This document shows positions 27,532 to 36,783 of a stretch of DNA of 64,000 nucleotides, in pieces. Origin of the DNA: Sulfitobacter sp. F26204 (GTDB taxonomy: Bacteria; Pseudomonadota; Alphaproteobacteria; Rhodobacterales; Rhodobacteraceae). Position 1 is the first letter of the stretch, and the number at the start of each line of letters is the position of its first letter. Under the pieces are notes generated by a model. That model ran no database searches. It worked only from the letters and a program-made list of their open reading frames with translations, and was not told the DNA's origin. The stretch is taken from contig NZ_JAPMLQ010000001.1 of NCBI RefSeq assembly GCF_026410305.1, positions 186,001-250,000 of the forward strand, in the 5' to 3' direction. The translations under genes were made by a program, and so were the position numbers.

Positions 27532-28352
27532 CAGTTGGTCGCACGTTCAGCGGCCTGTGCTTCCTGTTGGGCGCGCACCGCATTGCGTTTGGTGACCAGC
27601 GACGCCGTTACGACACCGACCGTCACGATCAGGATCATGATTGTAGACAGGGCATTTATCTCGGGCGAAACTCCCAGCCGGACCGCTGAAAAAATCTTGA
27701 TCGGCAAGGTTGTCGCAGCGGGGCCGGCAGTAAAGGATGCGATGACGAGATCGTCCAGACTGAGCGTGAAGGCCAGAAGCCAGCCAGAGATCACCGCGGG
27801 CGCGATGATGGGCAATGTGACAAGGCGGAATGCCTCCCACGGGGTAGAGCCAAGATCGAGCGCCGCTTCTTCCAGTGAACGGTCAAAGGTCATGAGGCGG
27901 GAAGACACCACAACCGATACATAGCACATTGAAAACGTCGTATGGGCAAGCACGATGGTTAGCACGCCACGATCCAGACCAATGCTGATGAACAGCAACA
28001 ACAGCGACAGACCGGTGATGACTTCGGGCATGACCAGCGGAGCATAGATCATGCCTGAAAATAATGTGCGCCCCATAAATCGGCCGCCACGTACCAGGAC
28101 ATAAGCGGCCATTGTGCCCAGGACTGTGGCGAAACAGGAGGACAGCACTGCGACCTTGAGCGTAATCCAGGCCGCGTCCAGAAAGGCTTCGTTCTGGAAC
28201 AATGTGCCGTACCATTTTGTCGAAAATCCAGCCCAGACCGTGACCAGTTTTGATGAATTGAAGCTGTAGAAAATGAGCACCAGCATCGGCAGATAAAGGA
28301 AGGCAAACCCCAGCGTCAGCGAGGTCACGTTGAACCAAGACAAACGTTTCAT
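27531..28352 (-). CDS. potI: ABC transporter permease, PotC/PotI type
   Basis: The 273-residue inner-membrane protein has six hydrophobic segments and the ABC permease EAA loop (EEAALDLGSTPWEAFRLVTLPIIAPAV, shown as two parts EEAALDLGSTPWEAF and VTLPIIAPAV). It pairs with the upstream permease, which it overlaps by 4 bases. Specificity for putrescine/spermidine is inferred from family and neighbours. Confidence 0.88.
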   Translation of the reverse strand: MKRLSWFNVTSLTLGFAFLYLPMLVLIFYSFNSSKLVTVWAGFSTKWYGTLFQNEAFLDAAWITLKVAVLSSCFATVLGTMAAYVLVRGGRFMGRTLFSGMIYAPLVMPEVITGLSLLLLFISIGLDRGVLTIVLAHTTFSMCYVSVVVSSRLMTFDRSLEEAALDLGSTPWEAFRLVTLPIIAPAVISGWLLAFTLSLDDLVIASFTAGPAATTLPIKIFSAVRLGVSPEINALSTIMILIVTVGVVTASLVTKRNAVRAQQEAQAAERATN

Positions 28353-29227
28353 TGTTCTGCCTCCTGCTGTTTTTGCTGGTTGCGTTGGAACAATACGATG
28401 GGAATGATCAGCAACAACAAAAGGATCACTGCCACGGCCGAGGCGACAGGCCAGTCGCGGTTGTTAAAGAACTCTTCCCAAAGCACCTTGCCGATCATCA
28501 GCGTGCCTGATCCACCCAGCAGGGAGGGGATCACGAATTCACCCAATGCGGGAATAAAGACAAGGAACGAACCCGCGACGATGCCGTTTTTAGAGAGCGG
28601 GATCGTGACCAGCCAAAACGCCTGTGTGCGCGTACATCCGAGATCCTGCGCCGCCTCATCCAGAGAAGGATCCAACCGGTCAAGCGCCGCGTAAATCGGC
28701 AGGATCATGAAAGGAAGGTAGGTGTAAACAATGCCGATATAAACCGCGAGGTTGGTGTTGAGGATCACCAAGGGTTCATTGATAAGGCCCAGCCAGAACA
28801 GCAACTGGTTAAGCAGACCTTCATTGCTGAGAATGCCCATCCAGGCATAGACCCGGATCAGGAAGGAGGTCCAGAACGGCAGGATCACCAGCATCATCAA
28901 GGTCGCACGCCATTCATCGGGGGCCTTGGCCATGCCATATGCAATAGGATAGCCGACCAATAGCGTCAGGAAGGTAGAGACCAGCGCAATGCGAAAGGAA
29001 CTGAAGTATGCCTTCCAGTAAAGATCATCCTCGGTAAGAAAGACGAAATTCTCGAAGTCCAGTTCGGCAAACATGGCACCGACCCCGTCCTTGATCGTCG
29101 GTGTATAAGGCGGAATGGCGAGAGCAGCATCTGAAAGGGATATTTTCAGAACAATCAGGAACGGGGCAAAAAACAATACCAGCAGCCAGAGGTAGGGCGC
29201 TGCGATGAGTAGCGTACGACGCGTCAT
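28349..29227 (-). CDS. potH: ABC transporter permease, PotB/PotH type
   Basis: The 292-residue protein has six membrane segments and the EAA loop DEAAQDLGCTRTQAF with VTIPLSKNGI. It also has the PotB/PotH-like N-terminal APYLWLLVLFFAPFLIVLKIS. It is preceded by an 89-base gap holding a repeat element, the only sizeable gap inside the importer operon besides the one after the binding-protein gene. Confidence 0.88.
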   Translation of the reverse strand: MTRRTLLIAAPYLWLLVLFFAPFLIVLKISLSDAALAIPPYTPTIKDGVGAMFAELDFENFVFLTEDDLYWKAYFSSFRIALVSTFLTLLVGYPIAYGMAKAPDEWRATLMMLVILPFWTSFLIRVYAWMGILSNEGLLNQLLFWLGLINEPLVILNTNLAVYIGIVYTYLPFMILPIYAALDRLDPSLDEAAQDLGCTRTQAFWLVTIPLSKNGIVAGSFLVFIPALGEFVIPSLLGGSGTLMIGKVLWEEFFNNRDWPVASAVAVILLLLLIIPIVLFQRNQQKQQEAEQ

Positions 29228-29251
29228 TCAGGTTCCGCCTGTTGTATCTGT

Positions 29252-29291
29252 GGAACCGGGGCCAGCCCCGGACCCCGCGGTATTTAGGGCC
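29252..29291 (-). repeat. Intergenic hairpin repeat, second copy
   Basis: On the minus strand this reads GGCCCTAAATACCGCGGGGT, then CCGGGGC-TGG-CCCCGG. The copy at 381-417 on the plus strand reads GGCCTTAAATACCGCGGGGT, then TTGGGGC-AGA-GCCCCAA. The 20-base lead differs at one position and the hairpin arms differ by compensating changes. This copy lies inside an operon, between the ATPase and permease genes. Confidence 0.6.
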
Positions 29292-29316
29292 AAAAAGAAA
29301 GAAGAAGGTGTCTGTT

Positions 29317-30444
29317 TCATTGTTCCAACATCACGCCAGCAGTTGCATTCCATGAAATCCACACCGGATCTTCCCAAGTGATGTCACGCCGCGCAATGCG
29401 GCGTGTATTGGCGGTCTGTGCCTTGATCACCTGACCGCCGGGCAGTTCGACATGGTAGGTGGACAGGTTCCCTAGATAGGCAATGTCCAGAACCTTGCCC
29501 TGCATTGCGTTTTCCGCATCTTCTGGCTTTTCACTGGAGATACGGATTTTTTCGGGGCGGATGGCAAGATGGGCCTTTTGCCCTTCGGCAAAGCTGGTCT
29601 GCGAGGTGGCAATGATGGGGGCCTGGCTGTCCACCCAGTTCAGCTTGTATTTCTCGGTTCCAGAAGCGGATGCATGCCCTTCGATGATGTTAACATCACC
29701 AATGAAGTCAGCCACATAGACAGAGTTAGGATATTCATAGATCGACGCAGGTGTCGCCACCTGAATGACCCGACCTTCGTCCATCACGGCGACCCGGCTT
29801 GCGACTGTCATTGCTTCTTCCTGGTCATGGGTCACGATAACAAAAGTGGTTCCGGTTGTTTCCTGAATGTCCATCAATTCAAATTGGGTGTCCTGGCGCA
29901 GCTTCTTGTCCAATGCGCCCAGCGGTTCATCCAGCAGGAGAAGTTTCGGTGCCTTGGCCAGGGACCGCGCCAGGGCGACACGCTGGCGTTGGCCGCCTGA
30001 AATCTGATGCGGTTTGCGCTGGGCGAATTTTTCCAGCCGAACAAGCTTGAGCATTTCCTCAACCCGCGCGTCGATCTCGGGCTTGGCTTTCTTGTCGCGT
30101 TTCAAGCCAAAAGCAATATTCTCCCAGACGCTCAGATGTGGAAACAGGGCGTAGGACTGGAACATCATGTTCACGGCGCGCTCGTTCGGCGGCACCTGGC
30201 CGATGTCCTGACCCGCAAGTTCGATCACGCCTTCCGTAACCGTTTCAAATCCTGCCAGCATCCGCATCATTGTCGTTTTACCGCAGCCGGATGGCCCGAG
30301 CAGGGCAAAGAATTCCTGTGCATAGATGTCGAGAGTCAGATCATCGATCGCGACAAATTCACCGAATCTCTTGGTGACATTGCGAAAACGGATCAACGGC
30401 TTTTCGTTCGGGTCTTCCCATGGGGCAAAGACGGTTTGGCTCAC
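29317..30444 (-). CDS. potG: ABC transporter ATPase, PotA/PotG type
   Basis: The 375 residues have Walker A GPSGCGKTT (50-58), the ABC signature SGGQRQR, Walker B LLLLDEPLGALD, and a C-terminal TOBE-like regulatory domain (LAIRPEKIRIS). This is the energising subunit of the polyamine-type importer. It lies 72 bases after the binding-protein gene, with a hairpin between. Confidence 0.92.
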   Translation of the reverse strand: MSQTVFAPWEDPNEKPLIRFRNVTKRFGEFVAIDDLTLDIYAQEFFALLGPSGCGKTTMMRMLAGFETVTEGVIELAGQDIGQVPPNERAVNMMFQSYALFPHLSVWENIAFGLKRDKKAKPEIDARVEEMLKLVRLEKFAQRKPHQISGGQRQRVALARSLAKAPKLLLLDEPLGALDKKLRQDTQFELMDIQETTGTTFVIVTHDQEEAMTVASRVAVMDEGRVIQVATPASIYEYPNSVYVADFIGDVNIIEGHASASGTEKYKLNWVDSQAPIIATSQTSFAEGQKAHLAIRPEKIRISSEKPEDAENAMQGKVLDIAYLGNLSTYHVELPGGQVIKAQTANTRRIARRDITWEDPVWISWNATAGVMLEQ

Positions 30445-30481
30445 GCGGAAATCCTTGTATTGACGCGGTAACAGTGGGGGT

Positions 30482-30509
30482 AGGGCGCGCCTTGGGTAGA
30501 GCGCGCCCT
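30482..30509 (-). terminator. Intercistronic hairpin between binding-protein and ATPase genes
   Basis: AGGGCGCGC (30482-30490) and GCGCGCCCT (30501-30509) form a perfect 9-bp stem with a 10-base loop, just after the binding-protein stop codon. No T run follows on the minus strand. Such hairpins often protect the upstream message and lower expression of the ATPase and permeases relative to the binding protein. Confidence 0.55.
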
Positions 30510-30516
30510 GATGTGG

Positions 30517-31602
30517 TCAGGTGCCGGACTTGATCTTGGTCCACATACGCGTCACGAACCGCTGCACCTTGGGGCTGTAAGGTGAAGTAGTATAGAGGTT
30601 TTCCAGAGTTGCGGCATCAGGATAGATCGCAGTATCACCGATCACGTCTTCTGCAAGAAACTCCTGGGAGGCCTCGTTACCATTGGCATAGTAGACATAG
30701 TTCGATGCTGCCGCCATGTTCTGAGCATCCATGATGAAGTTCAAAAACTTATGGGCACCATCGGGGTTTGGCGCGTCAACCGGAATCGCCATGTTGTCGA
30801 ACCACATCAGTGCGCCTTCTTTCGGTGCATAATATTCGATTTCGACACCGTTCTCAGCCTCTGCCGCGCGGTCACGGGCCTGCAGGATGTCCCCTGACCA
30901 GCCAAAGGCCACACAGATGTCGCCGTTTGCCAATGCGTTGATATATTCTGAACTGTGGAATTTTTGAACAAAGGGTGCGACGGCTGTCAGCACCGGCTCT
31001 GTTTTGGCGATCACATCAGTATCCTGGCTGTCCGGGTCTTCGCCGAGATAAGCCAGTGTCGCAGGAATGATTTCAACCGGGGCATCAAGGAAATGTACGC
31101 CACATTCCTGCAGTTTTTCCATGTTGGCCGGATCAAGGATCAGTGCCAGCGAATCAACCGGGGCATCTTCGCCCAGCGCCTCTTTTACCTTGCCGATGTT
31201 CACACCGATGCCGGTCGTACCCCACATATAGTTGATCGCATATGCTGCTTTGGGGTCATATTTTTTCAAACGTTCGGAAATCGTCCCCCACAAGTTTTCC
31301 ATGTTGGGCAGTTTGGATGTATCCAGCTTCTGAAATGCGCCTGCGGTGATCTGGCGCTGCAGGAATGTGCCAGATGGCACCACTACGTCATATCCGGAAC
31401 CACCGGCAAGCAGCTTGGTCTCAAGTACTTCGTTACTGTCAAAGACATCATAGATCAGGTCAATGCCGGTTTCTGTCTCGAATTTTTCCAGCAGGCTTTC
31501 GTCAATATAGTCGGACCAGTTATAGACGCGGACCTCTTCGGCGGATGCGGCACCGCCCAGCATTGCAGCCACAGCAACGCTGCCTAGGATAGAATATTTC
31601 AT
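30517..31602 (-). CDS. potF: Periplasmic polyamine-binding protein, PotD/PotF type
   Basis: The 361-residue protein has a signal peptide (MKYSILGSVAVAAMLGGAASA) followed by EEVRVYNWSDYIDESLL, the start of mature PotD/PotF proteins, and later YDVVVPSG and AINYMWGTTGIGVN. It captures polyamine in the periplasm. It is the first gene of the leftward operon. Exact ligand (putrescine, spermidine or a related amine) cannot be decided by eye. Confidence 0.9.
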   Translation of the reverse strand: MKYSILGSVAVAAMLGGAASAEEVRVYNWSDYIDESLLEKFETETGIDLIYDVFDSNEVLETKLLAGGSGYDVVVPSGTFLQRQITAGAFQKLDTSKLPNMENLWGTISERLKKYDPKAAYAINYMWGTTGIGVNIGKVKEALGEDAPVDSLALILDPANMEKLQECGVHFLDAPVEIIPATLAYLGEDPDSQDTDVIAKTEPVLTAVAPFVQKFHSSEYINALANGDICVAFGWSGDILQARDRAAEAENGVEIEYYAPKEGALMWFDNMAIPVDAPNPDGAHKFLNFIMDAQNMAAASNYVYYANGNEASQEFLAEDVIGDTAIYPDAATLENLYTTSPYSPKVQRFVTRMWTKIKSGT

Positions 31603-31646
31603 ATGGTAACTCCCTTAAATTCGCCGGTTGATCCCAGCATTGTTTG

Positions 31647-31665
31647 AATTTGATCAAGTTTTGCC
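31647..31665. promoter_or_regulatory. Candidate GntR operator upstream of the importer operon
   Basis: AATTTGATCAAGTTTTGCC contains the palindrome TTGATCAA and lies about 45-63 bases upstream of the binding-protein start, in the 146-base divergent gap with the regulator gene. The first ten bases recur exactly upstream of the aminotransferase gene (32467-32476). Confidence 0.45.
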
Positions 31666-31748
31666 TCTTGCGGCAAGATACTTTATGCTTTTGTGAAGAA
31701 TAGGGTGGCGCGACGCCGATCCTACCCCTTGATTGCAGGCTACTTAGT

Positions 31749-32438
31749 ATGAATATGGATGTCATCACGCCCACCAACCCGTTTGTTACCTCGGATGCCG
31801 GAAAAATGCCGGCCCATCAGGCCGTATATGAACAATTGCGTGTGATGATTCTTTTTGGCGATCTGGCCCCGGGCCAAGCGGTGACAATTCAGGGGCTGGT
31901 GGAACTGCTGGGGGCGGGCATGACACCTGTACGCGAGGCGCTGCGCCGTTTGATTGCCGAAGGTGCCCTGACCCACCAGGGAAATCGGCGTGTCAGTGTG
32001 CCTGTATTAACAAGCAGTTGCGTTGATGAACTGGCGTTTATGCGCAGAACGCTGGAGCCTGAATTGACGCGCCGAGCCACCTTGCGGCTGACACCCCAGT
32101 TGCTCAAGAATATCACCGCATGTGATGAGGATCTGAACAAATCCATCGCCCAGGGGGACGTTGGCGGATATTTGACCCACAACTACCGTTTCCATACCAT
32201 GATTTACGAAGCCGCAGGTGCCCCCATGCTGGCGGCCACGGTGGACCGGCTTTGGTTGTTGTTTGGCCCGTCGTTGCGAGTGGTCTGTGGCCGTTTCGGG
32301 ACCAATAACCTGCCCGATAAACACAAAGAATTGATTTCGGCCTTCCATCTAAACGACGCAAAAGCCGCGGCTCTGGCCATGGCCGAAGACGTGGCGCAGG
32401 GGGTTGAACAGATCAAATCGGCGCTGGAAGGTGCCTAA
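31749..32438 (+). CDS. GntR-family transcriptional regulator (FCD subfamily)
   Basis: The 229-residue protein has an N-terminal winged helix-turn-helix (about residues 20-85, with MTPVREALRRLIAEGAL) and an all-helical FCD ligand-binding domain (about 95-220). It lies divergent from the importer operon and 84 bases before the aminotransferase gene, so it probably controls both. A second Met two codons in is an alternative start; no strong ribosome site is seen. Confidence 0.88.
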   Translation: MNMDVITPTNPFVTSDAGKMPAHQAVYEQLRVMILFGDLAPGQAVTIQGLVELLGAGMTPVREALRRLIAEGALTHQGNRRVSVPVLTSSCVDELAFMRRTLEPELTRRATLRLTPQLLKNITACDEDLNKSIAQGDVGGYLTHNYRFHTMIYEAAGAPMLAATVDRLWLLFGPSLRVVCGRFGTNNLPDKHKELISAFHLNDAKAAALAMAEDVAQGVEQIKSALEGA

Positions 32439-32466
32439 GAATTTCGTAGTCTGATTGACTTTGCAT

Positions 32467-32484
32467 AATTTGATCATATTCTGC
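32467..32484. promoter_or_regulatory. Candidate GntR operator upstream of the aminotransferase gene
   Basis: AATTTGATCATATTCTGC shares AATTTGATCA plus a TT-TGC tail with the site at 31647-31665. It lies in the 84-base gap between the regulator stop and the aminotransferase start. Confidence 0.4.
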
Positions 32485-32522
32485 AGGCAAGTTTTTTCCC
32501 CTTGCTGCAAAGGTCACAGATC

Positions 32523-33920
32523 ATGCCGACATTCACGAACCATCTACCGACAGCCGAACTGCAGGCGCTGGATGCTGCGCATCACATGCACCCGTTCACC
32601 ACCAACGCCGATCTGGCGGCCAAGGGCGTGCGTGTCATCACCCGCGCCAAGGGCGTATTTCTGACCGACAGTGACGGCAACGAGATTCTTGATGCCATGG
32701 CCGGTCTTTGGTGTGTCAACCTTGGTTATGGTCGCCCTGAAATGGGTCAGGTCGCCATGCGCCAGATGAACGAGCTGCCATATTACAATACATTTTTTCA
32801 AACGACACACTTGCCGGGCATCGCATTGGCGAAACAGTTGGCGGATCTGGCCCCCGGCAGTTTGAACCATGTCTTTTTTGCCGGTTCAGGGTCGGAAGCA
32901 AATGACACCAATCTTCGCATGGTGCGCGTCTATTGGGCACAAAAGGGCCGGCCTGAAAAGAGCCATGTGATCAGCCGCATGAACGCTTATCATGGGTCTT
33001 CTGTCGGATCTGGATCCTTGGGTGGCATGACACCCATGCATGAGCAAGGCGGCCTGCCGATTCCGGGCATCCATCACATTGGGCAACCAGATTGGTGGGC
33101 CGAAGGTGGTGATCAAACCCCTGAAGAATTCGGTTTGGCCCGTGCACAAGAGCTCGAGGCAAAAATCCTTGAGCTGGGTGCAGAAAAGGTAGCCGCCTTT
33201 ATCGGCGAACCGGTGCAGGGTGCAGGTGGTGTGATTGTCCCACCTGCTACTTACTGGCCTGAAATCCAGCGCATTTGTAAAAAATATGATGTACTGTTGA
33301 TTGCGGACGAAGTTATCTGCGGTTTTGGCAGAACCGGAAACTGGTTCGGTTCCGAAACGATGGGAATCACGCCAGACATCATGACCATCGCCAAGGGGCT
33401 GTCGTCAGGATACGCACCGATCGGCGGCTCCATCGTGTCTGATGAGATTGCAGAGGTCATTGGTGCCTGCGAGTTCAACCATGGCTATACATATTCCGGG
33501 CATCCGGTTTGTGCGGCTGTTGCGCTGGAAAATCTGCGCATCATGCAAGAAGAGGATTTGTTGTCCCATATCCGCGACGTGGCAATACCGGCATTAAAAA
33601 CCGCGCTTGATGGTTTGGGCGATCATCCTTTAGTCGGCGGTGTGAACATTTCGGGTCTGATGGCATCGATTCAGTTGACCCCGCACAAGGAAAGCCGTGC
33701 CAAATTTGCGGCTGAAGGTGGCGCGGTCGGCTATATTTGTCGTGAACATTGCTTTGCCAACAATCTGGTGATGCGCCACGTCGGCGACCGGATGATAATT
33801 TCGCCACCGCTGGTGATTACACCGGAAGAAATCGACATCTTTGCCAAAAGAGCGAAACAAGCGTTGGATGCGACTTATGCAGATCTCAAGGAAAAGGAAA
33901 TGCTCAAGGCCGCATCATAA
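32523..33920 (+). CDS. Class III omega-aminotransferase (putrescine/beta-alanine:pyruvate type)
   Basis: The 465-residue PLP enzyme starts with the family segment DAAHHMHPFTTNADL and has GSGSEANDTNLRM (about 121-133), Asp262 in ADEVICGFGRTG and PLP-lysine Lys291 (IAKGLSSGYAPIGG). It resembles SpuC-like polyamine:pyruvate transaminases. The start at 32523 follows AAAGG; a longer frame is open. Its 3' end overlaps the transglycosylase gene by 6 bases. Its place by the regulator and importer supports amine catabolism. Confidence 0.9.
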   Translation: MPTFTNHLPTAELQALDAAHHMHPFTTNADLAAKGVRVITRAKGVFLTDSDGNEILDAMAGLWCVNLGYGRPEMGQVAMRQMNELPYYNTFFQTTHLPGIALAKQLADLAPGSLNHVFFAGSGSEANDTNLRMVRVYWAQKGRPEKSHVISRMNAYHGSSVGSGSLGGMTPMHEQGGLPIPGIHHIGQPDWWAEGGDQTPEEFGLARAQELEAKILELGAEKVAAFIGEPVQGAGGVIVPPATYWPEIQRICKKYDVLLIADEVICGFGRTGNWFGSETMGITPDIMTIAKGLSSGYAPIGGSIVSDEIAEVIGACEFNHGYTYSGHPVCAAVALENLRIMQEEDLLSHIRDVAIPALKTALDGLGDHPLVGGVNISGLMASIQLTPHKESRAKFAAEGGAVGYICREHCFANNLVMRHVGDRMIISPPLVITPEEIDIFAKRAKQALDATYADLKEKEMLKAAS

Positions 33921-35192
33921 GGCCCGAAGGCGTTCCAATAAACCAAGCGACGGGAAGCCATCGGGCGTCAGCCCTTTGGCCTTCTGAAATCTGCGCACGG
34001 CATTAATCGTCAACGGCCCCATTTTTGCGTCGATCTTGACCGTATCAAAGCCGGCTGCAGTCAACCGTTCCTGTAGTTCTATCCGCTCGGGCTTTGACAG
34101 GGCGCGCAGGCGGCGCGGCCAGCTTTTTTTGATCGCAGGTGCCCCCTTTATCCGATCACTGAGATGGCCAACTCCGATCACATAGGCGTCGGCGGTATTA
34201 TATTTTTCAATCACGGCAAAATTGGAAAAGATCATAAAAGCTGCGCCCTCCGCTCCGCCTGGCAACAGGATCGAGGCATTGCCATATGTATCAGTCAGCC
34301 CGCCATTCACTGCGGAAACGCCACTACTTTTCCAATCGCTTGGCAGGCGCATGTCTGCGCGGTCCGCCTGCAGGTAATCAAACCCCTTCGGCAAACGCAC
34401 CTCGACACCCCATGGTTGACCTTTGATCCAGCCGAAATGTTTCAGATAAGCGGCCGTCGACGCCAGCGCATCGCGTGGGTCGTCCTCCCATATGTTGCGT
34501 TTGCCATCGCCATCAAAGTCCACCGCATGGGCCGCAAACGACGACGGCATAAATTGTGTATGACCCATTGCGCCTGCCCAACTGCCACGCATCTTTTCTG
34601 GCGCGGTTTCACCGTTCTGCAGGATACGCAGAGCGTGCACCAGTTCCTCCTCAAAGAAGTCTGCGCGCCGTGCATCAAAGGCCAGGGTCGCCAAACCGTT
34701 GATGACCGGTGCCGCCCCCCGAAAAGTACCATAAGCGCTTTCCAGTCCCCAGATTGCGGTCACAACTTCTTTCTCGACCCCATAGGTCATTTCGATTTCG
34801 CTCAAGGCCTTATCCCATTTTGTCAGAGCCTTGCGTCCGTTGGCGATTCTCAAATCAGAAACGGCTGTGTCCAGGTAATCCCATACCGTTTTTGTGAATT
34901 CGGCCTGATTCCTGTCTCGTTTAATGACATCGGGATCATAGCGCAGCCCGGTCATCACACTGTTGAAAGTTGCGGCTGTAATCCCCTGCTCCAGTGCCCT
35001 TTTGCGAAAACCCTTCAGCCAGACTTCAAAGGTACCTGGGCGCGCCTTCTCGTCTGCATCGCTGCCATGAGCTTCTGGTGTGCTGAGTTCCGCCGGGCGA
35101 ACAGACAATTCCGGCCCCGTCGCCAGAGCTGCGGTGCCCACCACCACAAAAAGCGCCAGCGCCAACTTCAATAGGTATTTATGCATGATCAT
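33915..35192 (-). CDS. Lytic murein transglycosylase, MltB family with peptidoglycan-binding domain
   Basis: The roughly 425-residue protein has an N-terminal signal sequence (YLLKLALALFVVVGTAALA), a MltB/SLT_2 catalytic domain with the glutamate in AIWGLESAYGTFRG and MGHTQFMPSSF, and a C-terminal PG_binding_1 domain (ELQERLTAAGFDTVKIDAKMG). It cleaves the glycan strands of murein in the periplasm. The start could be 35192 or 35186; neither has a strong ribosome site. Confidence 0.9.
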   Translation of the reverse strand: MIMHKYLLKLALALFVVVGTAALATGPELSVRPAELSTPEAHGSDADEKARPGTFEVWLKGFRKRALEQGITAATFNSVMTGLRYDPDVIKRDRNQAEFTKTVWDYLDTAVSDLRIANGRKALTKWDKALSEIEMTYGVEKEVVTAIWGLESAYGTFRGAAPVINGLATLAFDARRADFFEEELVHALRILQNGETAPEKMRGSWAGAMGHTQFMPSSFAAHAVDFDGDGKRNIWEDDPRDALASTAAYLKHFGWIKGQPWGVEVRLPKGFDYLQADRADMRLPSDWKSSGVSAVNGGLTDTYGNASILLPGGAEGAAFMIFSNFAVIEKYNTADAYVIGVGHLSDRIKGAPAIKKSWPRRLRALSKPERIELQERLTAAGFDTVKIDAKMGPLTINAVRRFQKAKGLTPDGFPSLGLLERLRAL

Positions 35193-35255
35193 CCCGCCCG
35201 CACCGGTGTTGCGTTTTGCCGGTATACTAACGCTTTGGCAACGGCCCACAAACCT

Positions 35256-35975
35256 CTAGGTGCCGGTTTCGCGGTCTGCTGCCCGCGCGACAGCTTCTGC
35301 TCTCAGGATTTCTGTGTAAGCGCGCAACATAGGCACGCGACGGGGGCGAAAGCTCTGGCCTGTGCGTTCCAGGTCGTCCATCCGGTCCAGTCGGAATACC
35401 CGAAAATCCCGGCGTAAATGACACCACGCCATAAGCATGTTCGTATCCTGCAAATAGACCAAGCCCAAAGGATCGACAGAGCGGACAGAGGCCGCACCGT
35501 TGCGATCGGCATAGGAAAACCGTACGGTTTCTTCTTCCCATGTTGCGGCCCGCAATCGGGCGACATCGATGCGAGGCGGAGCCGGGCGCACAAAACGCCG
35601 CGCGTCCAGAACCGCATGTTGAAGACGATGCGCCTGACGGGGTGGCACGCGTGCGGTAATCTTGGCCAATGCTGTTTGCGCTGCCTTGGCCAGAGCTGGA
35701 TCACCGATCACCGCGACATCGCGCAGCCCAAGCACAAGCGCTTCCAATTCATCATCCTCGAACCCCAGCGGCGGAAGCGCTGCATCCTCGATCAGCGTGT
35801 ATCCGAACCCCGCTTCGCCATCAATCACCGCACCCAGCCCCCGCAATGCATCAATGTCCCGATATACAGTACGCAATGAAGTGCCCATTTCATCCGCCAG
35901 TTGCGTGGCACGGACCGGCGCGGGCAATCGCCGCAGCGTTGTCATCAGTTGGAACAGGCGGTGGGTGCGATTCAT
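35256..35975 (-). CDS. WYL-domain transcriptional regulator (YafY family)
   Basis: The 239 residues have an N-terminal HTH_11 domain (RLFQLMTTLRR, GTSLRTVYRDIDALRGLGA) and a C-terminal WYL-type domain (VRFSYADRNGAASVRSVDPLGLVY). It is divergent from the GST-like gene, with a 79-base gap to that gene's start, so it may regulate it. The ligand is unknown. Confidence 0.88.
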   Translation of the reverse strand: MNRTHRLFQLMTTLRRLPAPVRATQLADEMGTSLRTVYRDIDALRGLGAVIDGEAGFGYTLIEDAALPPLGFEDDELEALVLGLRDVAVIGDPALAKAAQTALAKITARVPPRQAHRLQHAVLDARRFVRPAPPRIDVARLRAATWEEETVRFSYADRNGAASVRSVDPLGLVYLQDTNMLMAWCHLRRDFRVFRLDRMDDLERTGQSFRPRRVPMLRAYTEILRAEAVARAADRETGT

Positions 35976-36054
35976 ATGGTCATCGTAGCAAATGCTGACA
36001 AAAATTGACAGTAGTACATGCTAGCTCTTGGCCAAGATAACCAAGGAGAAACTC

Positions 36055-36783
36055 ATGATCACCCTCATCACCTTTGCCAAAACCTTTGGCCAACCCGCCG
36101 CCAGCCCCTTTTGTATCAAGGCGATCTGGTTGCTGAACATGTCAGGCCAACCCTGGCTGCGCGAAGATACGGCAGACCCGCGCAAAATGCCCAAACAAAA
36201 GCTGCCCGCGATTCGCGTGGCGGGCAATATCATCCCTGACAGCGACAACATTCGCAGTTACCTTGAAACACGGGGGGCCAATTTCGATAAGGGTTTGTCG
36301 GACATGGAAAAAGCCACATCGCGGGCTTTCATCCGTATGGCCGAAGAACATATGTATTTTCATATTGTCATGGATCGCTGGGGCAATGACGAGGTATGGC
36401 CGATCATCCGCGATACCTATTTTGATGCGATCCCCAGACTGTTACGCGGCGTGATCACCAGCAAATTGCGCAGGAACTGTCTATTAGGCATGGACCGTCA
36501 GGGGCTTGGCCGGCTTTCACCGCAAGAACGTCTTGAGCGGATCGAACCTGACCTCAAAGCCATCACCACGCGATTGTGGCACGGGCCATTCCTGTTCGGA
36601 GACCGGCCTACCGCAGCCGATGCTTCGGTTGCGGCGATGTTGGCCAGCATGCGCGCGACGCCGGGTAAATCACTGTTGAAAATGCGCATTGCCGAAGATG
36701 AAATCCTGTGCCGTTACATCGACCGAGCGAGTGATGCCATGAACCAGCCGGTCAGCGCCGTGTCCGCGAAACTTTGCGCTTGA
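36055..36783 (+). CDS. Glutathione S-transferase-like protein
   Basis: The 242-residue protein has a thioredoxin-like N-terminal half (LITFAKTFGQPAASPFCIKAIWLLNMSG, KLPAIRVAGNIIPDSDNIRSYLE) and a helical GST-C-like half ending in GPFLFGDRPTAADASVAAML. The ATG at 36055 is set by AAGGAG; the frame runs 27 bases further. Enzymatic activity is not evident. Its last 32 bases overlap the end of rnr. Confidence 0.8.
   Translation: MITLITFAKTFGQPAASPFCIKAIWLLNMSGQPWLREDTADPRKMPKQKLPAIRVAGNIIPDSDNIRSYLETRGANFDKGLSDMEKATSRAFIRMAEEHMYFHIVMDRWGNDEVWPIIRDTYFDAIPRLLRGVITSKLRRNCLLGMDRQGLGRLSPQERLERIEPDLKAITTRLWHGPFLFGDRPTAADASVAAMLASMRATPGKSLLKMRIAEDEILCRYIDRASDAMNQPVSAVSAKLCA

Noticed and set aside
34164-35174. 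336-codon plus-strand frame opposite the transglycosylase
   Set aside because: It is antisense to a gene with a signal peptide, catalytic motif and binding domain, so the minus-strand gene is the real one.
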